64,000 nucleotides of DNA, taken from Cohnella rhizosphaerae. Its GTDB lineage: Bacteria > Bacillota > Bacilli > Paenibacillales > Paenibacillaceae. A program made the position numbers and the translations under genes. Where the stretch lies: positions 1,728,214 through 1,792,213 of the forward strand of contig NZ_JAPDIA010000003.1 of the NCBI RefSeq assembly GCF_029525575.1. The letters run 5' to 3'. Positions 44,471-54,790 of the stretch are shown piece by piece (positions within the stretch are counted from its first letter, which is position 1; each line of letters opens with the position of its first letter). The notes under the pieces were generated by a model. It did not search any database. It had not been told where the DNA came from and worked only from the letters and a program-made list of their open reading frames with translations.

Positions 44471-44630
44471 ATAGCCCTTCGCACAGGAACGTACGCTTTT
44501 TCGCCGTTTGAACGGTATCCCCCCTCGCACAGGAACGCGCTATTCTCCGTCGTTTGAACGATATCCCCTTCGCACAGGAACGTGCTTATTCTCCGTCGTT
44601 TGAACGATATCCCCTTCGCACAGGCAAGCT
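44471..44630. repeat. 46-bp tandem repeat array
   Basis: Exact 46-bp period: units at 44471-44516, 44517-44562, 44563-44608 and a partial from 44609. Each holds CTTCGCACAGGAACG, a variable ten bases and CCGTCGTTTGAACGATATC. A related inverted copy (GGGGATATCGTTCAAAAGG) is at about 44849. The array fills much of the 44394-45067 gap, where I see no gene. Confidence 0.88.
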
Positions 44631-45067
44631 GACAGACAGGAAGGCAGCCAGTTAGACGTAGCTTCATCAGCGAACATACCGCCATGCAAGTGTCTTTTCC
44701 CGGCGAATTGAAGCGGAAGGCTTGTCGGATCCTGGAAATCGATGACGATTCCGATGACCTGCGTAACTGTCTGAATGACAGAGCGACGAGCTAGAATGAT
44801 GCAATCAAGGCAGGGAATTGCCGGGGCTGAGGCCATTCCTGATCGAAGGGGATATCGTTCAAAAGGAAAAATCAGGTATGCCATGCAGACGGGAAATGGC
44901 GGTGCTATGGGCCAGGTGAAGGAGGAGGAGGGGATGCCGACCGACCTTCCAAGCGGATAAGCGGCGGGATAGGTCGACGAGCAAGTATGAATCGGCTGCA
45001 AGAGGGAACAGCGTGCCAACGCTATTATCAAGATTTTAGTGAGACAAGCATGTATGGAGGAGATCCG

Positions 45068-48000
45068 ATGAAGATACGCGCACGTAATCCAAAAAGCATT
45101 TTGCTGACTTTGTCATGTTTATGCCTGTTCGCGGGCAGTTGGCCGGCGCCAGGGGCGAAGGCCGACGCCGCCGTGCCCGGGGCCACCGTGCAAAAATATA
45201 TCATGATCGACCAGTTCGGCTACTTGCCGGACGGGGACAAGACAGCGGTGCTCGTCGATCCGCAGGTCGGCTACAATGCCGCGGACGCTTACACGCCGGG
45301 AGGCACGCTGGAGGTGCGCCGGACGTCCGACGATTCGGTCGCGTTCAGCGGCGCGCCTAAGGTATGGAACGGCGGCAAAACGCAGGAGAAGTCGGGCGAC
45401 CGCGGCTGGTGGTTCGACTTTTCCGAAGTCACGGCTGTCGGAGATTATTATATTTACGATCCCGCGAACAATTTCAAATCCTATGACTTCACGATCTCGC
45501 CCGACGTCTACAAGGACGTGCTCAAGGCGGCGATCAAGACGTATTACTATCAGCGGATCGGCACGCCTCACCTGGCGCAGCATGCCGGCGCGGATTTTGC
45601 GGACGATGAGGCGTTCGTGGGACCCTACCAGGATACGCAGGCGCGCAGCGTGCTCGACCGCAACAATGCCGCCACCGAACGCGATCTGTCGGGCGGCTGG
45701 ATGGATGCGGGCGACTTCAACAAGTACGTGACTTACACGGCGCAGCCGATCAACGAGCTGCTGACGGCGTACGAGCAGAAGCCCGACATTTTCACCGACG
45801 ACTACAACATTCCTGAATCCGGCAACGGTATTCCCGACGTCATCGACGAGGTGAAGTGGGAGCTGGATTGGCTGAAAAAGATGCAGGAGAGCGACGGCGG
45901 CGTACTTATGAAGGTGGGCGTGCCCTCGTCCGGAAAAATCGGCGAATTCAGCAATCCGCCGAGCAAAATTACCGTTCGCCGCTACTATCTGCCCAAGACG
46001 TCGGCGTCGACGGTCGTCACTGCGCTCAACTTCGCGCATGCGGCGGTCACGCTAGGCCAGTTCCCGACGCTGCGCGGCTATGCCGACGATCTGAAGGCTC
46101 GCGCAATCAAGGCGTGGAGCTGGTACCAGAACAATCCGAAGACGGCCAACGCCGACCACGGCGAGATCGAGGCCGGCGACGCCGACATGGCGCTCGCGCA
46201 GCAGGCGCAGGTGGCGACGGTCGCGGCCGCGTATCTGTTTGCGCTGACGGGCGACCAGACCTACCATACGTATTTTAAAAACAACTATACGACGACCTGG
46301 CCGATGTCCGACGCCTATTGGGGCCTGTATTACGGCGAGCAGGCGGACGGCGTCATGTTCTACACGACGCTGCCGAACGCCGATCCGGCCGTCAAAGCGC
46401 ACATTCTGGAGCGCCGCGATCTGCACGACTTCACGCAGGCGTTCGTAGACAACGAGGATCTGTACCGCTCCTACGTGCCGGACTTCTCGTACCACTGGGG
46501 AAGCTTGCAGGTTAGGGCGCGCGCCGGCGCTTCTTCCTACGATTTCGTCCAGTACGATATCAATTCGCAGAAGCGGGACAACTTCAATAAAAAAGGCGCA
46601 AAACGTGCTTCATTACTTCCATGGCGTCAATCCGCAAGCCTATACGTACCTGACGAACATGGGCGCATACGGCGCGGAAAACTCGATCAAGGAAATCTAC
46701 CACAGCTGGTTCGCCGACGGCTCGCCGTGGGACAGCGCGCCTCCGGGATTCGTGCCGGGCGGACCGAGCGAGCAATATTCGGGCAACCAGTCGCCGCCGC
46801 AAGGTCAGCCTGCGCAGAAGATGTACAAGGACTGGAACGGTATCGTCATGGAATGGCCGGGCCACATGGACAATTCCTGGGAGATTACCGAGAACGGCAT
46901 TTATTATCAATCGGGGTATATCAAGCTGCTGGCCAAATTCGTAAGCGCGCCTGCCGCGCCGACCGAACCGCCGGCAGCGCCCGCTGCCGTCTCCGCGGCA
47001 GCCGCGGGCACGACGGCCATGCAGGTGAGCTGGAGCCGCGCGCCGGGCGCGACGGGCTACGATATCGAAGTGGACGGCACGGTACGGGATAACGGGCCGG
47101 CGCTTTCCTTCACGCATGAGGGCCTGCAATCGGGTACCGAGCATGCCTATCGCGTCAGAGCCAGGAATTCGCTGGGTACAAGCGATTGGAGCGCCTTGGC
47201 GACCGGCAAGACGGATGTTCCGCCGCTGCCTCCGGCCGCCCCGTCCGGCCTCAAGGCCGAGCCGACGAGCGCGTTCGCGATCGCAGTCGGCTGGGGCGAG
47301 ACCGAGCGGGCGACCAAATACGAGCTCGAGGTCGACGGTACGATCGTGAGTGCGGCCATGCAAACGACCTACGCGCATAAAGGACTGGCGGCACTCTCCA
47401 CGCATACGTACAGAGTGCGCGCTTCCAACAGCGGCGGCACGAGCGAATGGAGCGCGCCGGTAACGGCGAAGACGCCGGTCGCGCCGCCGACGAGCGTCAT
47501 CGACCTCTCGCATGCCGGTACGGACGGCTACACGTTCGGTCAATCTTCCGATCAGGTGAGGCGCTACCAGACGTTTGTCGCCGATTCCTATCCGGCGCTG
47601 ACGGGTATCGAGGTCATGCTTCGCAAGTTCGGCAACGCGGGCAATGTAACGGCATCGCTGTACGCCACGAGCGAAGGCAAGCCGACGGGCAATCCGCTGG
47701 CGACCGCGACGATCGCGGCGAGCGCTGCGAACGAGGACTATAAGGTATTGCCGGCGGCGCTGAAGTACAACGGCCTGCAGAGCGGTAAAAAAGTACGCGA
47801 TCGTGCTCGGACAGAGCGGGTCGGGCAACGACGGCATCTATGAATGGCTCGCCGGAGCGGACGTGAGCGGCGACTATGACTTCGGCAAGTTTACGGGTTC
47901 GGAATATGTAGACGAGTCGAACATCGGGGACGGCTGGACGAAGCTGTACGTCGCGCAGAGCGCCGATCCGCAGCCGCAGCCGCCGGCAGTGCCGGCAGGC

Positions 48001-48978
48001 TTGAGCGCCGCATCGGCCGGCAGTGCGTCGATCACGCTCGGCTGGACGGCCGTAACGGGCGCGACCGGCTATCAGATCGAGATCGACGGTTCGTCGACAT
48101 ATGTGTCGACGACGGGCGCGTCTTACACGCATAGCGGCCTGGCGGCGGGCTCGACGCACAAGTACCGCGTGCGCGCGGTCAATGCTGCGGGCCCGAGCGG
48201 CTGGAGCGCCCTCGCTACCGCGACGACGAGCCAGAATCAGCCGCAGCCGCCGGCCGTGCCGACGGGTCTGACCGCGACGGCGTCGAGCAGCGCGTCGATC
48301 TCGCTCGGCTGGACGGCCGTAACGGGCGCGACCGGTTATCAGATCGAGATCGACGGTTCGGCGACATATGTGTCGACGACGGGCGCGTCTTACACGCATA
48401 GCGGCCTGGCGGCCGGCTCGACGCACAAGTACCGCGTGCGTGCGGTCAACGCCGCGGGCACGAGCGGTTGGACCGCATTGGTCACCGCGACGACGCCGGG
48501 GCAGTCCTCCGCGTCCGTCATCGATATTTCGCATAACGGCACGGACGGCTTCACGTTCGGCGAGACGAGCGACCAGGTCAAGCGCTATCAGACGTTCGCG
48601 GCCAACGCCAACAAGAAGCTGACGAAGGTCGAGGTCAAAGTTAAAAAGTACAACGGGCCGACGGACCTCACCGTCAGCCTGTACGCGACTAAGGACAGCA
48701 AGCCGACGGGCAGCGCGCTCGCGACCGCGACCGTCAAAGCGTCCGCGATCGGCGAAGACTTCGCCGTCGTGAGCGTACCGCTGGCGTACAGCGGTCTTGC
48801 GAGCGGTACGACGTACGCGATCGTGCTCGGTCAATCCAAAAACTCGGACTACGCCAACTACGAGTGGAGCACGTCCGAGGTGAGCGCCAGCCTGAAGTAC
48901 GGCAAGTACAGCGGCGGCAAATGGCTCGACGAGTCGGGCATCGGCGACGGCTGGCTGAAGGTGTACGTCGGATCGTAA
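45068..48978 (+). CDS. modular GH9 endoglucanase with FN3 and repeated beta-sandwich modules, two frameshifts
   Basis: Secreted enzyme of about 1302 residues; ATG after TGGAGGAGATCC. After a signal peptide (SILLTLSCLCLFAGSWPAPG) comes an Ig-like domain (IMIDQFGYLPDGDKTAVLVD), then the GH9 barrel with the catalytic Asp pair in GGWMDAGDFNKYVTY (about 213 and 216) and the acid Glu in NSWEITENGIYYQSGYIKLL (about 605-608). Then: FN3, FN3, module X1 (47500-47960), FN3, FN3, module X2 (48510-48978). X1 and X2 share DLSHAGTDGYTFG-like openings and GKYAIVLGQS-like ends and may bind carbohydrate. Frame repairs: six-A runs at 46589-46594 and 47787-47792. The third and fourth FN3 domains are nearly identical at DNA level. 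Probably cleaves beta-1,4-glucans. Confidence 0.87.
47980..48495 (+). repeat. near-identical FN3 domain duplication in the GH9 gene
   Basis: Two adjacent copies of about 257 bp (from about 47980 and 48237) are almost the same over long stretches, for example GGCTGGACGGCCGTAACGGG in both. This is a recent tandem duplication. Confidence 0.85.
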
Positions 48979-49055
48979 CGGTTCGGAGAGGCGTCCGGGC
49001 GATCGGGCGAATCCGAAGCTGGAACGAAGCAGAGAAATTGGTGCGACATGCGCGA

Positions 49056-49091
49056 AAAAGCCGCCGCGGGAGCGATCCTGCGGCGGCTTTT
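49056..49091. terminator. bidirectional terminator after the GH9 gene
   Basis: AAAAGCCGCCGC and GCGGCGGCTTTT form a perfect 12-bp stem with a 12-base loop and flanking A/T tracts. Confidence 0.9.
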
Positions 49092-49110
49092 CTCTTCTCG
49101 CATCATCGAA

Positions 49111-49440
49111 TTAATAAGGTAATCCGAGCAGTTCGGCGCCGTTTCGATACAAAATCCGCTCGAGCACGCCTTCCTTCCATTCCTGATTCCGGAAATGGGA
49201 CAAGGCAAAATCGTATGGAACGTTGGGATAGCAGGTTCCGAACAGAATCCGGTCTCCCAGCTGAAAATTGGCGGCCTCTACGTACGGCTTGCTCCCCCGG
49301 GAAGCCGAGGTACAGGTCCGGGGACAGGTAGACGTTGGGGTAGAAAATGGCGAGCGCGATCGCATCGGAGACGAAGGGCCAGGCGCCGTGCGAGATGATG
49401 ATCGATGCATTCAAAAACTCTATTAGACGCTGCGTCGCGA
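49111..49440 (-). pseudogene. C-terminal remnant of an amidohydrolase (Amidohydro_2 type)
   Basis: Only the last third of an amidohydrolase-2-like protein is recognisable on the minus strand: LIEFLNASIIISHGAWPF and FYPNVYLSPDLYLGFPG in one frame, then KPYVEAANFQLGDRILFGTC and LERILYRNGAELLGLPY in another. The five-C run at 49294-49298 accounts for the switch. The N-terminal barrel with its metal-binding HxH is missing; that space is taken by the upstream region of the rightward oxidoreductase gene. Truncation is therefore real even if the frameshift is a sequencing error. Confidence 0.68.
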
Positions 49441-49532
49441 CAGGCGTATAGTAGTTGCATCTGTAATTCTGATTAAAATACCTGGAATAGTATGAGGGGC
49501 TGTATGAGGGCCCAATCCCGAGGAGGTCCGTC

Positions 49533-50596
49533 ATGAAATTTGCCTTATTCAGCCTGCTGATGAACATACCGAACGCGGTGACCGGGGAGACGCTGACCGA
49601 CCAGGAGAAATTTCAAAACGTGCTGAAGCAAGCCCGACTGGCCGAGGAATTGGGCTTTGACGCCTATGGCGTCGGCGAGCGGCACGGCGAGCCTTTTCTG
49701 TCCTCGTCGCCGGCCGTCGTGCTGACCGCCGTCGCCGCGCGTACGTCGCGCATCCGGCTGCTGACGACGGTGACGGTGCTCAGCGTGCTCGATCCGGTGC
49801 GCGTCGCCGAGGATTATGCCACGCTCGATCATCTCTCCGGGGGGACGGCTCGAGCTTATTATCGGCAAGGGGAACGATCCCCGCCATTATCCGCTGTTCG
49901 GCATTCGCGAGGAGGAGCAGTGGGAATCGCTCGCGGAGCGGTACGCGCTGCTGAAGCGGCTTTGGACGGAGGAAAAGGTGACCTGGGAGGGCAAGTACCG
50001 TACGCCCCTCAGCGGCGTGACGACTTATCCGAGGCCTTTTCAAAAGCGGATTCCGGTCTGGCACGGCAGCGCTTCGAGCCCGCTGTCGACGGAGCTGGCG
50101 GCGAAGTACGGAGAGCCGATTTTTTTCGTCGAACACGTTTCATCCGATGGACAAATACCAGGCGCTGATCGACCATTACCGCGAGCGATGGGCGTTTTAC
50201 GGCCACGATCCGAAGGAAGCGCTCGTCGGCGCGGGAGCAGGCCAGCTTTATCTGGCCGATACGAAGGAGGAGGCGATCCGGCGGTTTCGGCCTTATTACG
50301 ACGCTTTTAATGCGACGGCTTCTTCGCAGCATAATCAATCGCCGTTCACGGGACTGGAGGATACGATCGAGCGCGGGTCGACGCTGGTCGGCAGCGCGGA
50401 CAGCGTGATCGAGAAGGTGCTGCGCTACTACGCAGGCTTCGGCAACCAGGTGCTGGCGATCAGCGTCGACGGGCTGACCGAGTCCGAGCAGCGCGAGCAG
50501 ATAGAGCGTTTCGCGGCCGATGTCATGCCGGTACTTCGAAGGGAGATTCCGAGTTCGGTGTGGAACGACCGGCCGCCGACGCTGCTGCCAGTTTAA
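49533..50596 (+). CDS. LLM class flavin-dependent oxidoreductase, two frameshifts
   Basis: About 353 residues, ATG after AGGAGGTCCGTC. Bacterial luciferase-like barrel: KQARLAEELGFDAYGVGERH, TSRIRLLTTVTVLSVLDPVR, RLELIIGKGNDPRHYPLFG, and a C-terminal GSADSVIEKVLRYYAGFGNQ segment. One G fewer in 49839-49844 restores DHLSGGRLELIIG, and one T fewer in 50120-50126 restores EPIFFVNTFHPMDKYQAL. It is distinct from the oxygenase of the pxp-ubiD operon and has no clear operon partner. Reaction unknown; FMN- or F420-type flavin chemistry is expected for the family. Confidence 0.82.
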
Positions 50597-50701
50597 GCTT
50601 TTGGATCACTGCTTCATTCGACAAATCCAGAACCGATGTACGGACTTGGCCGCAACGATTTGCGCAATCGCGATCGCTGCGGCTTTTGCGCGCGAAGAAA
50701 G

Positions 50702-50730
50702 CTGCCGGGAAGCGCGAAGCGACCCGGCAG
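50702..50730. other. GC-rich hairpin in the 50597-51116 gap
   Basis: CTGCCGGG and CCCGGCAG form a perfect 8-bp stem with a 13-base loop. No T-run follows directly, so a terminator role is uncertain. I see no gene in this 520-bp gap. Confidence 0.4.
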
Positions 50731-51116
50731 TTGGAACGCAGCAGGAGCGCGGCGCCGACGGGAAGAGCGAGCGAATTTTTTTTCGGCGAATTTTCAATGA
50801 ATTTTCAGCTGGCGTCTTTAAAATGGTGTAAGAACAGTAGCCCGGCCGCGAGCTGTACAGGCAATTATCCGTGGCAATTATCCGTGCTGCTTGCCCGAAT
50901 TTCCCGGGAGGGAGCGGCCAGCGCGCCCCAAAGAGACGTCCGCGGATTAGAAGATCGGCGCAGGGCTAAACTAATCGTAATCCTTGCTTTGCCAGGCCCT
51001 ATACCATGCTTGTCCGCTGTGATAAAATATGTTAGGAAATTTGTGTATTCGCTGTGTAAAAGCATGTCGAATCATGTAAAATTAAGGCATCCATTGGTGA
51101 AAGAAGGGGCTTAAAC

Positions 51117-51731
51117 TTGTTCCGGAAAAAAGACATTTTTTTTAAAACGCTCGAGGATATGGCCGATCTGATCATGGAGACGACCGAGCGGTTTCTGGCC
51201 GCGGTGGGCAGCGATATTCCCGACCCTAGCGCGTTTTCCAAAGAAATGAAGGAGTACGAGCACCGCGGCGATCAGTTCGCGCACCTGATCATCACCGAGC
51301 TGAACAAGACGTTTATCACCCCGATCGAGCGCGAGGACATTTTGGAGCTGACCAAGCTGCTGGACGACGTGCTGGACGGCATCGAGGCCGTCGCCTCCCG
51401 TTTCGATATGTATCATGTGAAAAAGCCCGACGGCAACATTCGCAAATTCGCGGACTGCCTGAACCGATCGGCCGTCGAGATCAAGTCGGCGATCTACCTG
51501 CTCGGCCAGAAGAAGCTGCTCGCGATCCAGACGCACTGCGTGAAGCTGAACGAGCTGGAGAACGAAGGCGACGACCTGCTGCGCGAGAGCGTGAAGACGC
51601 TGTTCCTGAACGTCAAGGATCCGATCGAGCTGATCAAGCTCAAGGAGATCTACGAGCGGCTCGAGCAGACGACGGATTCCTGCGAGGACGTCGCCAACAC
51701 GCTGCAATCCATTATTATGCGCAATTCTTGA
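51117..51731 (+). CDS. DUF47 (PhoU-like) Pit accessory protein
   Basis: 204 residues, TTG start after AAGAAGGGGC. All-helical PhoU-like protein: FFKTLEDMADLIMETTERFL, EYEHRGDQFAHLIITELNKTF and, in the second half, LNELENEGDDLLRESVKTLF, with conserved acidic E-x3-D-type metal motifs. These proteins accompany PiT phosphate transporters and are thought to adjust their activity. It lies 29 bp before the PiT gene. The frame passes through an eight-T run (51137-51144) without disruption. Confidence 0.9.
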   Translation: MFRKKDIFFKTLEDMADLIMETTERFLAAVGSDIPDPSAFSKEMKEYEHRGDQFAHLIITELNKTFITPIEREDILELTKLLDDVLDGIEAVASRFDMYHVKKPDGNIRKFADCLNRSAVEIKSAIYLLGQKKLLAIQTHCVKLNELENEGDDLLRESVKTLFLNVKDPIELIKLKEIYERLEQTTDSCEDVANTLQSIIMRNS

Positions 51732-51760
51732 TGCGCCCGGGACAGGACTGAATACATCGC

Positions 51761-52756
51761 ATGGATATCACCATTTTAGTCGTCATCATCGTCATCCTGG
51801 CGCTGGGGTTCGACTTCATCAACGGCTTTCACGACACGGCGAACGCCATAGCCACCTCGGTATCGACCCGGGCGCTCAAGCCTCGCGTGGCCATCCTGCT
51901 CGCTGCGGTCATGAACCTGATCGGCGCGTTGGCGTTCACCGGGGTCGCCAAGACGATCGGGGGCAAGGTGACGGACCCGTTCAAGCTGGAGCATGGGCTG
52001 ACGGTCGTCATCGCGACGCTGATCGCGGCGATCATCTGGAATTTGATCACCTGGTGGAAGGGCATTCCGTCGTCCTCCTCGCATGCGCTGATCGGCGCGC
52101 TGGCCGGCGCGGCGGTCACATCCGAAGGCTGGGACGGCATCAATGCCGGCGGATTTTCGACGATCGTCATCGGATTGCTTCTTTCGCCAATCATTGCGTT
52201 CGTTTTGGGGTATATAATTATGTTCTTGCTGAAGCATCTTTTCGCGAGGACGAGCCCGCATCACGTGAACAAGGTGTTCCGGACCGGGCAGATTCTGACC
52301 GCGGCGCTGCAGTCGTTCACCCACGGCACGAACGATGCGCAGAAGGCGATGGGCATCATTACGCTGGCGCTTGTGTCCGCAGGCTGGCAGGATCATCTCG
52401 AGGTGCCGCTCTGGGTCAAGATCTCCGCAGCGCTCGCGATGGCGCTCGGCACGTCGGTCGGCGGCTGGAAGATCATCAAGACGATGGGCACGAAGATTTT
52501 CAAGATCGAGCCGATCAACGGTTTCTCGGCGGACGCGAGCTCCGCGGCGGTCATTTTCACAGCGACGCTTACCCATCTGCCCGTGAGCACGACGCATGCG
52601 ATTACTTCCTCGATCCTCGGGGTCGGCGCGGCCAAGCGCTTCTCGAGCGTTCGCTGGGACATGGCCGGCCGGATCATCATGACGTGGATCATCACGATCC
52701 CGATCTCGGCCCTGATCGCGGCGGCCATCTACGCGGTATTGAGCCTGTTTCAATAA
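51761..52756 (+). CDS. pit: PiT family inorganic phosphate transporter
   Basis: 331 residues with about ten hydrophobic helices. The duplicated PiT signatures are clear: GFDFINGFHDTANAIATS near the N-terminus and QSFTHGTNDAQKAMGIITLA in the second half, with IPSSSSHALIGALAGA and LPVSTTHAITSSILGVG. It couples metal-phosphate uptake to the proton gradient. Cotranscribed with the DUF47 protein. Intact frame. Confidence 0.93.
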   Translation: MDITILVVIIVILALGFDFINGFHDTANAIATSVSTRALKPRVAILLAAVMNLIGALAFTGVAKTIGGKVTDPFKLEHGLTVVIATLIAAIIWNLITWWKGIPSSSSHALIGALAGAAVTSEGWDGINAGGFSTIVIGLLLSPIIAFVLGYIIMFLLKHLFARTSPHHVNKVFRTGQILTAALQSFTHGTNDAQKAMGIITLALVSAGWQDHLEVPLWVKISAALAMALGTSVGGWKIIKTMGTKIFKIEPINGFSADASSAAVIFTATLTHLPVSTTHAITSSILGVGAAKRFSSVRWDMAGRIIMTWIITIPISALIAAAIYAVLSLFQ

Positions 52757-52857
52757 AAAATGGGCACCGATGCACGCGCCAATGCAGCCGTTACCACATT
52801 ACAATATAGAGAAACATGGTGTTCTCCACGGGACGGAGTCTGGAGGAATTCACGCCT

Positions 52858-53810
52858 ATGATCCAAGCATCCGCACAGCAAGCCAAATCATGCGTCGAAC
52901 TGCTCAAGGAGTTCCGCCTTAAAGGTACGGACGCCAGGGGCGAAAAGCTTTATTTTGCCGGAGTCGGCAGACGCGACGTGTACAACGTGACCGCGCCGTT
53001 CCTCGACGAAGGGGAATGGGTCATTGCCGGCCGCGTCGAGGACCGCGCGAGCGAGCGCTCGTCCATCATGTTTTTTTGTGGAGAAAAACGGGAAGTGGAC
53101 GCCGCGCGACGGGGCGCCCGTCTTTGAATTGCAGGACCCCTTTTTTTACCTTTGTCCGCGGCGAGCTCGTGCTCGGCGGGGTTCAGGTGTTCTTCGATCC
53201 GGACGACCCTCACTATGTGACGACCTGGCGCACGGTGTTCTACCGGGGCTATCGCGTTCGCGAGCTGCGGGAGTTCGCGCAAGGACCGCTAACGATGAAG
53301 GACGTGCGCCTCATCGACCAGCAGAACGGCAAGATCGGCGTCTTCACGCGACCCATGCCGGTGGGCGACGCGCGGGCGATGATCGGTTACGCCGAGATCT
53401 CGGACCTCGACGAGCTGACCGAGGAGCTGATGGCGAACGCCGGGGTGCTGAAGGGCCAGTTCCTGAAGGTCGAGTGGGGCGGCGCCAACGAGATCCATTT
53501 GCTGAACAACGGCAAGCTAGGCGTGCTCGGGCATGTCGCCTGGATGGATTACGGCAACATTCGCCATTATTATCCGATGGTATTCGCGCTGGACCCCGCG
53601 ACTCGCGCGCACACGCCGCTCAAGCTGATCGCCACGCGCAGCTTGTTCCCGGAAGGTCCGGCCAAGCGGCCCGACCTTGAGGACGTGCTGTTCAGCGGCG
53701 GTCTGCGCCGCAACGGCGACGGCACCGCGACGCTGTACACCGGCGTCAGCGACGCCGAAGCCGCGCGGATCGTCATCGAGGACCCGTTCGTCGAGTACGA
53801 GGCGCAATAG
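52858..53810 (+). CDS. DUF1861 family protein (beta-propeller glycosidase-like), two frameshifts
   Basis: About 316 residues; ATG 52858 chosen for TGGAGG upstream, although ATG 52816 is in frame. The repaired sequence (GEKLYFAGVGRRDVYNVTAP, IAGRVEDRASERSSIMFFVE, WRTVFYRGYRVRELREFAQG, GQFLKVEWGGANEIHLLNNG, GHVAWMDYGNIRHYYPMVFA) matches DUF1861 proteins, which are related to five-bladed beta-propeller glycosidases and phosphorylases. One T fewer in 53071-53077 and one in 53141-53147 restores the frame. Probably cytoplasmic and involved in oligosaccharide metabolism; the reaction is unknown. Confidence 0.75.
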
Positions 53811-53822
53811 GATAGAGACAGG

Positions 53823-53848
53823 GACCGCTCCGGATGGAGCGGTCTTTG
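53823..53848 (+). terminator. terminator after the DUF1861 gene
   Basis: ACCGCTCC and GGAGCGGT form an 8-bp stem with loop GGAT, followed by CTTTGT. Confidence 0.7.
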
Positions 53849-53860
53849 TCGTTGAAGATA

Positions 53861-54199
53861 GCTGCTGGCCGCACAGAAATTGTGCGGTTCGCGGGTTGAG
53901 CGTGAGGTGTGGGCGCGCGTCGAAGTGTGGTTCGTGGAGTAACTGGCGAGCATGGCTGCTGGCCGCACAGAAATTGTGCGGTTCGCGGGTTGAGCGTGAG
54001 GTGTGGGCGCGCGTCGAAGTGTGGTTCGTGGAGTAACTGGCGAGCAGGGCTGCGAACCGCACAGAAATTGTGCGGTTCGCGAGTTGAGCGTGAGGTGTGG
54101 GCGCGCGCCGAAGTGGGGTTCGTGGAGTAACTGGCGTGCAGGGCTGCGAACCGCACAGAAATTGTGCGGTTCGCGGGTTGAGCGTGAGGTGTGGGCGCG
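53861..54199. repeat. 94-bp tandem repeat array with internal hairpin
   Basis: Copies start at 53861, 53955, 54049 and 54143, an exact 94-bp period; the fourth stops after about 57 bp. Each contains CCGCACAGAAATTGTGCGG, a 7-bp stem with five-base loop. In copies three and four the flanks extend the stem to 12 bp (GCGAACCGCACA/TGTGCGGTTCGC). Copies differ at only a few positions. The remainder of 53811-54675 shows no convincing gene. Confidence 0.92.
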
Positions 54200-54254
54200 T
54201 TACGGGGCGGTACGATAGTGGCAGGCGGATTCTGCTCGAATGGCGGACTCAGAG

Positions 54255-54425
54255 GGCGCTATTTCGGCCAAACGCCGTCCGTTCGTAGGTGAAGCGGCCC
54301 CGGCAGCCTTTATTCGGCGTTCAAAGGCGGAAAATCGGCTTGGGAGTGGGGAATAGCGGCGGCAGGGTCCTTAAACGAACGAGGAGGACAAGAAAAACGG
54401 AAATAGCGGCGCCTCAGTCCATCAA
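54255..54425. repeat. GCGCTATTT/AATAGCGGC repeat patch
   Basis: GCGCTATTTCGGC near 54257 and AATAGCGGC near 54351 and 54401 occur in opposite orientations, with GGCGGAAAATC-like text between. It looks like a decayed intergenic repeat element. Confidence 0.4.
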
Positions 54426-54496
54426 CGCAGACTTGCAGCCGGCAGCGGAAGGGAGGGGCAGGCGCCACGCAGTCATGTTGTCTCTCAAGGCTCCCC

Positions 54497-54790
54497 GCCT
54501 CCAACGCCGCCCGCTGCCCATGCGGCCGCATGCGCCTGCCGCCGTCGCGGCGGCGCTTCGCGCGTCGCTACGCCGCCGCCCGCCTCAACGCCGCCCGCCG
54601 CCCGTGCGCCGTCTGGTGCCGTCGGTCGTGGGCCGCATGCGTCTGCCGCAGCGGCGGCGCTACGCGCGTCTATGTCTACGCCGCTCGCCTCAACGCCGCC
54701 CGCTGCCCGTGCGCCGTCTGGCGCCGCCGCTCGTGCGCCGCCTGCGGCTTGCCGCCGGAGCGGCGGCGCGAAGAGCGTCTGCGTCTGCGC
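54497..54790. repeat. GC-rich degenerate repeats across the 3' end of the YqfQ-like gene
   Basis: CAACGCCGCCCGCTGCCC-type units begin at 54502, 54586 and 54691, each followed by related CGTGCGCCGTCTGG- and GCGGCGGCG-like text. They encode the Arg-rich tail and extend about 180 bp beyond its stop codon. Confidence 0.65.

Noticed and set aside
44471..44630. CRISPR-like array at the 46-bp repeats
   Set aside because: Units are contiguous with no distinct spacers; variation is limited to about ten bases.
50560..51114. A 184-codon frame after the second LLM oxidoreductase
   Set aside because: It starts inside the oxidoreductase gene, has no ribosome site, no domain pattern and mixed composition.
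53861..54199. CRISPR array at the 94-bp repeats
   Set aside because: The whole 94-bp unit is conserved, so there are no unique spacers, and no cas genes are nearby.
53909..54288. Short plus-strand open frames repeated across the 94-bp array
   Set aside because: They are the same frame repeated because of the tandem unit, lack ribosome binding sites and have no family resemblance.
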